In this document: piece after piece, positions 8,701 to 13,769 of the stretch
Layout: the number at the start of each line of letters is the position of its first letter
Position numbering within the stretch: the stretch's first letter is position 1
Source of the DNA: Haplosporangium gracile
Taxonomy: Eukaryota > Mortierellomycota > Mortierellomycetes > Mortierellales > Mortierellaceae
NCBI GenBank assembly: GCA_015499985.1
Contig: JAAAUF010000736.1
Location: 7,274 to 21,042, forward strand
Reading direction: 5' to 3'
DNA length: 13,769 nt
Translations under genes and position numbers: made by a program
The notes under the pieces: model-generated
Database searches by the model: none
What the model was told of the DNA's origin: nothing
What the model saw: only the letters and a program-made list of their open reading frames with translations

Positions 8701-11700
8701 TATCATGTTTGATTTTCATCTAGTCTCGAGGAGAAGCAGCCGTCGTTATCCTTATACCCATCCGCACTCGCGGCACCAGGACACTTGGCGGCTGGTATCG
8801 ACCGCAATGTCGAGGAGCTACGAAAGATCCGACACGTTTACTCTAAAATATTTGCAGCCAAATCCCTGCATCCCGTAAATACCTACTTTATATTTATCGT
8901 CTTTGCAGGCAATGTTAAGCGATTATCATGGAAAAAGGGAAGGTTACTGACGAACTCACTTGTTATTGGCTAATAACTAGGACCTTGCTGCCCTAGAAGA
9001 GCCACCAGAGCCAGCGCCTATTCCACCTCATGAAGGACCTCTGCCCCCATTGGTCATGAACGACGCGACAGGACATGCCATGGTTTCACAGGTTGCCTCT
9101 AAGCTTCTGGCACATGCAGGATTCCAAGGTGCTCAGGCATCGGCGCTGGCCGTGATGACTGATATAACCGTCGAGTTCTTCCTCAACTTGGGCAGGACGC
9201 TAAGGGGCTACACTGACCTCTACAACAAGGGCATGACTGCAGAGGTAAGTCGAGGTGATTGATGCTTGACAAGCGCAGCGTTTCTAATCAAAGTACTGAC
9301 AGGATCGCAAGTGCTAACCTCAACCTTTAATTATTTGTCTTGTTTAGGAAATCTTGCTGCACACTCTTCATGAGAATGGTGTGAGTGGCGTGGGCGACCT
9401 GGAGGGTTATATCCGCGAGGATGTAGAGCGCTACGGGAATAAGCTGCAAGACATTCACCGCAAGCTTGAGACTAGCTACACCGACGTCGTCAACACTACG
9501 CTAAACGAAGGCCATAATGTGGATGCAGACTTTGAGTTCCAGGAGGACGACGATGCCTTCACGACCGGAAACTTTATTGGAGGCGGCGCCGACGACCTTG
9601 GCGAGGACTTTTTCGGCTTCCGGGAACTCGGCATCGATCGCGAGTTTGGAGTCGGCAAGTTGACGATCCCCTCCCGCGTCTGGTTTGGAGGGCACAAGGA
9701 CGGTGATCCTGGTAGTAGCTACGGAATGGGAGGATTCAGAGGTAGTGTCGGGATCGTCCCTGGCAAAGACACCAAGGCCGATGTGCCTTACCCTCCTCCG
9801 CCTCCCTTTGTACCTATGACCGACCCGACAGCCACGATTGGTTTGCTCCACAACTTTTTCAAGAAGCGTATGGAGGATCTTGGAGCATTGAAGGAGGACG
9901 AGTTCATGCCGGTTTCACGGCGGGTGGCGATGCGACCCAAAATCCCACCGACAGGCAAGATTGTAAGCTCATTGAAGAAGCGGGCCAACAAGCCTGGTGA
10001 GTTGAGTGCACTTGCTGAGGCCAAAAAGCGGAAACGGAAAAAGGAGAAGGACGCACAGGAAGCCGAGCGGGCGGAGCGCAAGCGTCAGAAGCAGGATGCC
10101 AAAGACAAGAAGCTGATGGAGAAGTTGGAGAAGAAAAAGATGAAGGAGGAGACCAAGATCAAGGAGAAGTTGTCTAAACCCACCAAGAAGGTAAGGACGC
10201 GACTTGTTCAGTAATATCTTTTAAACGCGTCGTGACTTGCATTTTTTTTGTTTCAATGCTGGAGCAGCTAGAACTAATTAACTAAACTATTGTATTCTCT
10301 TTCAATAGGGCAAGAAGGCAGCCTCGGAAGGTCTTCAGGATGGTGACGACGACGACAGCGATGTTGATGTCAAGTCGGACGGAAGGCCAAGTCAAACGCC
10401 AGATCCTATGCCTCCACCAGCCACGATACCTATCCCCAAGATTACCATCCCTGCACCCGTCATTGCACCTCCACCAGCAGTAGTCGCAGCCACGCCTAAG
10501 AAGCCTAAAAAATCCAAAGCCGCCGCAACCAAGGCTGCGACTCCCGCAGCAGCAGCATCCCATCTTTTTGTTGCTCCTCCAACATCGATCCTCAGCTCTA
10601 TGGATAACGATGCTGACGACATGGAGGAAGAAGTCATGGAGAGTGGAGGCGGCGGAAACGCCGGCAGGATGCTGCCTCCCAAGAGTGTCCCTTCCTCTCA
10701 TATCAAGGCGGAGGATCCCTCCAAGTCCAACTACGCAGCCGGCAAGAGTGTTCCTGGCAGCTATTCGTCCTCAAGCACCGCGTCCACCTTAGTCCCCCCA
10801 TCATCGTTCAAGGCTGGCATTGCCGGCAAGTCCCTGCCTCCCGTCCCCACAAAGTCTAAGTCCAAGTCCAACAAGGATAAGGATGGTAAGGACGGCAAGG
10901 AGAAGGATAAGGACAAAGACAAGGAGGAGCGTAAGGAGCGCATCAGGGACAAGGAACACAAGGAACGCGACCGTGAAAAGGACAAGGACAAGGATCGCAA
11001 GGAGCGTGACCGAGAACGCGACCGCGACAAGGAGAGTAGCTCTGAGCGCGACAAGGACAAAGAACGGGAGCCTAGCCTTAAAAGTAGCAGCAGCCATAAG
11101 GAGTCCAAAAGCAAGAGCAGTAAGGACAAAAGTGGCAGCAGTAAGGACCGAGACACTAGCGACAAGGAGAAGGAGCATCGGAGCGACCGTAGCGAGCGTG
11201 ACCGTGATCGTGACAGGGACAGGGATAGGGACAGGGACAGGGACAGAGATAGAGACAGGGATCGTGAGAGAGAACGCGATCGTGAGAAGGGCGGACGTGA
11301 ACGTGACCGTGACAGAGAGCGTGAACGTGATCGCGATAGAGGAGATCGAAGTGAGAGGGACCGTGATAGAGGAGACCGGGGAGACCGGGGAGACCGAGGC
11401 GACCGAGAGCGCGATAGAGGAGACCGTGAGAGAGACAGGGACTATCGTGAGCGCGACAGGGACCATAGGGACCGGGACCGTGGAGACCGTTCTGAACGCG
11501 ACAGGGAGCGTGGAGACCGCGATAGAGGTGATCGTGAACGCGATAGAAGCGATCGAGGCGACCGTGAGAGAGACAGAAGTGACCGTGACAGAGAGCGTGA
11601 ACGTGATCGCGATAGAGGAGACCGAAGCGAGAGAGACCGTGATAGAAGCGACCGAGGAGACCGGGGCGATAGAGGCGACAGAGAACGCGATAGAGGCGAC

Positions 11701-12012
11701 CGTGATGGCAATGGCATTCCTGGGTCCCTGTCCAACAACAGCAGTAACGGCAGTCTTGTTGGTGGCGGCAGTGGGCATCATAAGAACGGTAGTAGCGGGA
11801 GCAACAAGGACCGCGACAAGTTTATGTCTTCATCTTCGTCGAGCAAGGACAAGGACAAGGATGGGTCCAAGATGCTGGATTCATCTTCGACGGCGCAGAT
11901 CCCTACAACGCCCAAGAAGAAGAAGCGTGCCGCCGGACCTGTTGATGGATCACCGAGTCATTCACCCAAGAAGAAGAAGCCTGTTGTCCCACCCTCCTTT
12001 GCCGATCTCTGA
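5726..12012 (+). CDS. SPT7: SAGA complex subunit Spt7 (bromodomain and histone fold), six exons, with RD/RE-rich tail
   Basis: Spt7 is the scaffold subunit of the SAGA histone acetyltransferase/coactivator complex in the nucleus; its histone fold pairs with Taf10. My model joins 5726-6860, 6973-8623, 8724-8874, 8981-9244, 9348-10190 and 10309-12012: 5748 nt, 1915 aa, all junctions GT-AG and in frame. The bromodomain lies at about 491-589. Its KVNKREAPDYFQVIKTPMDL stretch and the QNCMTYN motif, with acetyl-lysine-binding Asn at about 566, are very close to yeast Spt7. A basic/acidic linker follows (NLS-like RRRKKKKKK near 815; acidic run about 838-868; FLPEY at about 890), then the histone fold at about 1005-1085. 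A conserved-looking block (ELGID, PSRVWFGG) is at about 1155-1182, and a Lys/Arg coil at 1292-1348. Exon 6 adds 567 residues: Pro/Ala-rich, then Lys/Asp-rich, then Arg-Asp/Arg-Glu repeats, ending in PKKKKR and PKKKKP NLS-like motifs. Yeast Spt7 is about 1330 aa, so the tail is a large extension. ATG 5726 is the first ATG in frame after the TGA at 5624. Family is certain; the tail and exact start less so. Confidence 0.93.
6861..6972 (+). other. SPT7 intron 1 (112 nt, phase 1)
   Basis: GTAAGT donor, TGCTAAC branch site at 6929-6935 and a TTAAG acceptor. Removal joins the N-terminal exon in frame to the exon carrying the bromodomain. If retained, the frame runs into a TAA at 6932-6934. Confidence 0.9.
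7308..7604 (+). other. Bromodomain-coding region of SPT7
   Basis: This segment encodes about residues 491-589. It shows the Pro-Asp-Tyr and Pro-Met-Asp-Leu motifs of the ZA loop and the Tyr-Asn pair before the BC loop whose Asn anchors acetyl-lysine. All are present, so binding of acetylated histone tails is expected. Confidence 0.93.
8624..8723 (+). other. SPT7 intron 2 (100 nt, phase 2)
   Basis: GTAAGT donor and a pyrimidine-rich TTTTCATCTAG acceptor. An earlier AG at 8668-8669 would give only a 46-nt intron and a stop codon soon after, so the later acceptor is chosen. Confidence 0.88.
8875..8980 (+). other. SPT7 intron 3 (106 nt, phase 0)
   Basis: GTAAAT donor, a likely CTAAT branch site just before the acceptor, and an ACTAG acceptor. 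An AG at about 8909 would leave a 35-nt intron and a frame stopping at about 8971, so it is rejected. Removal connects two stretches that read as continuous Spt7-like sequence before the histone fold. Confidence 0.85.
9245..9347 (+). other. SPT7 intron 4 (103 nt, phase 0)
   Basis: GTAAGT donor, TGCTAAC branch site at 9312-9318 and a TTTAG acceptor. It interrupts the histone-fold region; removal rejoins the last helix in frame. Confidence 0.9.
10191..10308 (+). other. SPT7 intron 5 (118 nt, phase 0), gate to the repeat tail
   Basis: GTAAGG donor, CTAAT/CTAAA branch-like sequence at about 10273-10285 and a pyrimidine-rich CAATAG acceptor. If retained, translation stops at 10212-10214 after seven extra residues, giving an Spt7 of about 1355 aa with both domains but no exon-6 tail. 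That length is close to that of yeast Spt7. Confidence 0.85.
10851..11706 (+). repeat. Low-complexity coding repeat: Lys-Asp then Arg-Asp/Arg-Glu/Gly-Asp-Arg tract
   Basis: The segment encodes about residues 1530-1814 of Spt7. Its first part is Lys/Asp/Ser-rich. From about 11185 it turns into RD, RE, GDR, SDR and SER units with few other residues. Codons for Arg vary (CGT, CGC, CGA, AGA, AGG), except in a local six-base (GACAGG) array at about 11213-11265 that looks like recent slippage. The mixed-charge composition resembles RD/RE tracts known from RNA-processing and elongation factors such as NELF-E and U1-70K. A role here in condensates or RNA contact is inference. Confidence 0.9.
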
Positions 12013-12080
12013 GACCCTGAGCCCTTGGGAGACTAATTACTCTCGGGGTTGCTAAGGAAAGCAACAATCAGCCAGCCACT

Positions 12081-12118
12081 ACAACACACTCACTCTCACT
12101 CTCACTCAACACTCGCAC
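12081..12118 (+). repeat. ACTC-type microsatellite in the SPT7 3' region
   Basis: Imperfect tandem CTCA/CTCACT units follow about 70 bases after the SPT7 stop codon and precede its probable poly(A) signal. No further function is visible. Confidence 0.5.
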
Positions 12119-12153
12119 AGAGCATATCTTATCCGTTGTCACCATGATATTGT

Positions 12154-12159
12154 ATTAAA
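12154..12159 (+). terminator. Probable SPT7 poly(A) signal ATTAAA
   Basis: ATTAAA lies 142 bases after the SPT7 stop codon, in A/T-rich sequence. It is followed by a TG-rich stretch (CTGT repeats, about 12235-12290) that could act as the downstream element. The distance is usual for fungal 3' ends. Confidence 0.45.
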
Positions 12160-12234
12160 GCATTTAAAAAAATATACAGCGTATTGAAAGCATCATATTG
12201 TTGTCGATTGAACGAGACGCAAGAATATTTGATT

Positions 12235-12292
12235 GTCTGCCTGTCTGTCTGTGTCATCTGTTTATGTCTGTCTGTCTGTCTGACTATCTGTC
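12235..12292. repeat. CTGT microsatellite between convergent 3' ends
   Basis: Imperfect tandem CTGT units, most regular at about 12268-12282, lie between the plus-strand ATTAAA and the minus-strand AATAAA. Reading frames of it give meaningless Cys/Leu/Ser-rich strings. Confidence 0.6.
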
Positions 12293-12294
12293 GT

Positions 12295-12300
12295 TTTATT
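12295..12300 (-). terminator. Minus-strand poly(A) signal AATAAA
   Basis: TTTATT on the plus strand reads AATAAA on the minus strand, 138 bases beyond the stop codon of the minus-strand remnant at 12438-12991. Its position mirrors the SPT7 signal and supports a former or present convergent minus-strand gene. Confidence 0.35.
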
Positions 12301-12437
12301 TACTGCGCATCCGAGAACTGCCTAGTCCTCCTCATCCGCCGCCGCCACCTCCACCGCCCCTCCACCTCAAGCAAGCGTCCTATAGCTCTGAGCTCTTTGG
12401 CGAGTGACTGCAGTCGGGCGGGAGAGAGGAGATATCT

Positions 12438-12991
12438 TCAGTTGGTTCCTGCCGTCTCTAGTGCCCACACTGAGGGCACGCCGCTGTCCAACTTCACCCA
12501 TTTGAGAACGATCTTTCCAAATGTGTCAGGGAAGGCTGTGTAATGGACAGCGATGTTCACCGTCAGATCCTCGGCCAGGTCCCTGTCTGGCTGTTCGTAT
12601 TGACTAGCAATGGCGTCAAACGTCAGGTCAAAATCAAGTTCATGAAACATGGCCGAGATTTTCTCTTGGCCCACCGTCGTCGCCCACTCGTCCTCGAACC
12701 TCTCTTCGATCCCCATCTCGGGCTCGTCCTCGACTGCCGCTTCTTCCTATAATATGCTTCGTTGTAAGAACGCTTGTGTCTCTAGGCGTATTTTTTCGAC
12801 AGCGATCAGTTCATCTAACGTTCGTCTGTAATCCCCCATATTTTATTTTCCTGAAGAACTTTAATTTGGAGGTTGTCGTCAGTCATTGCCAGCATTCGTC
12901 TCTCCAGTTTCCCTAACTCCACCTCGCGCTCTCGTTCACGGATCTCCGTCTGGCAGACTTTCTCCTAAGACGTGCTCGTCGTAGGATCCAT
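12438..12991 (-). pseudogene. Broken coiled-coil protein gene (two in-frame TAG, one frameshift)
   Basis: Family not recognised. On the minus strand an ATG at 12991 with purine at -3 begins MDPTTSTS, then TAG (12967-12965). The same frame then continues for 49 codons of charged, coiled-coil-like sequence (KVCQTEIREREREVELGKL) to another TAG at 12815. Near the five G opposite 12833-12837 the likely coding sequence moves to another frame, which gives DYRRTLDELIAVEKIRLETQ, meets TAG at 12749-12747, and then stays open for a further acidic stretch and 92 residues from ATG 12716 to TGA 12440-12438. The last part is the best preserved (FHELDFDLTFDAIASQYEQ, then TVNIAVHYTAFPD). No good GT donor exists that would splice out the stops. 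The intact 92-residue end could still be a small protein on its own, and read errors could explain the frameshift. A disrupted gene is the better reading. Confidence 0.45.
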
Positions 12992-13743
12992 TGTGAGCTG
13001 GACTTTTTTTGTTGATCAATCTCGTCCAGTATATGTGTGTGTGTGTGTGAGGGCGTGGGTGTCAGTAGGAGGAAGAGGAGGTGTGGGGGTTGGAGTAGCT
13101 CCGATATACTTCATTCAAGACAATTCACTCCTTTATGTCTGCGACTCTATATGTAAGGGAGCGATGGCAGCGCGAGGACTCGCGAGGATATCGAAATTTT
13201 CAAAATAGGATATGTGAAAGTCGATTTTCCAATGCCCAGACTGAAGGCTATCCATCTTCTATCTGTTTGAACCTCATTTTTATTGTCGTGAGATGAGGGA
13301 GAGAGGGGTGTGTGGGAGGACGGGTAGATGTTTCGTCTCGAATTCGTTTTGTTGGTATGTGAGATGAGCAAGGAGGATACAGCGATGTTATTAGGCTGAA
13401 GAGACGATCAACTTTATGGATATGGATCTTTCTCAACTTCCTCCTCTTCGGAGAGGTTTTCTTCTCATTCGGATGTTTTCAATCACCCTAATCTTCTACT
13501 CATTTTCTGTTTCAGTAACCGATTCGATAATAAGTTCATGACTGCTTCAGAACGTCGATGCGATGCGTTTTGTTTCTTACATTTCTATACGTAACGGTTT
13601 AGCTTTAGGCCCTTGAATTTTCCCTTCGAGATGTTGTTGCGAATTACGGTTCATGTTGATCCCCTTTTACTATTTTTTTTCTCGTGTATCTTTTGATGGA
13701 GCTGCCTTCCTTTTTCTTCAAAGGATGCGTGGCCCCGATATTC
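12992..13743. other. Right flank, no gene seen
   Basis: About 750 bases with frequent stops in all frames, a TG microsatellite at 13034-13048 and no recognisable protein or RNA gene. The part nearest 12991 may be the former promoter of the broken minus-strand gene. Confidence 0.5.
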
Positions 13744-13769
13744 TTTTTTTTTTTTTTTTTTTTTTTTTT
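13744..13769. repeat. T26 homopolymer at the contig end
   Basis: The window ends in 26 uninterrupted T. Together with the G-run at the other end it suggests assembly stopped in homopolymers; a poly(A) tail of a retroelement on the minus strand is a less likely alternative because no element is visible beside it. Confidence 0.7.

Noticed and set aside
10801..11781. 326-codon antisense frame under the RD repeats
   Set aside because: The repeating Val/Ala/Ser/Thr/Ile string is the reverse complement of RD/RE codons; there is no domain or independent gene signal.
12184..12543. 119-codon plus-strand frame after SPT7
   Set aside because: Its first half is a translation of the CTGT microsatellite and its second half runs antisense to the minus-strand gene remnant.

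Overview
The window looks like a complete short contig from a filamentous fungus. It starts in a G homopolymer and ends in T26. The fungal assignment rests on a Zn2Cys6 (Gal4-type) zinc cluster gene, a fungal-type SPT7 gene, and five short (100-118 nt) introns with GTAAGT-like donors and, in two of them, TGCTAAC branch sites. The simple-repeat-rich intergenic DNA and Asn/Ser-rich proteins would suit an early-diverging lineage such as Mortierellomycota, but that placement is an inference.

Layout. 1-750: no gene seen, presumably the 3' flank of the first gene. 751-2781 (minus): intronless Zn2Cys6 transcription factor of 676 aa. 2782-5725: divergent intergenic region of about 2.9 kb, with polypyrimidine leaders at both ends, a palindromic CGG-N11-CCG site, an E-box, TATA-like boxes and a 12-codon uORF abutting the next gene. 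5726-12012 (plus): a six-exon gene for the SAGA subunit Spt7, 1915 aa by my splice model, with a bromodomain, a histone-fold domain and an unusual C-terminal tail built of Lys-Asp, Arg-Asp and Arg-Glu repeats. 12013-12437: convergent 3' region with a poly(A) signal for each side and a CTGT microsatellite. 12438-12991 (minus): remnant of a coiled-coil protein gene broken by two in-frame TAG codons and one frameshift. 12992-13769: no gene seen.

How the genes relate. Spt7 is the scaffold of the SAGA coactivator, which Zn2Cys6 activators commonly recruit to promoters. The divergent pairing of such an activator with SPT7, across a region holding a Gal4-spaced CGG palindrome, makes regulatory crosstalk imaginable, but nothing in the sequence proves it. 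The points most worth a second look are the RD/RE tail on Spt7, the fact that retention of the last intron would give a tail-less Spt7, the internal duplication in the tail, the uORF overlapping the SPT7 start codon, and the decayed gene at the right.
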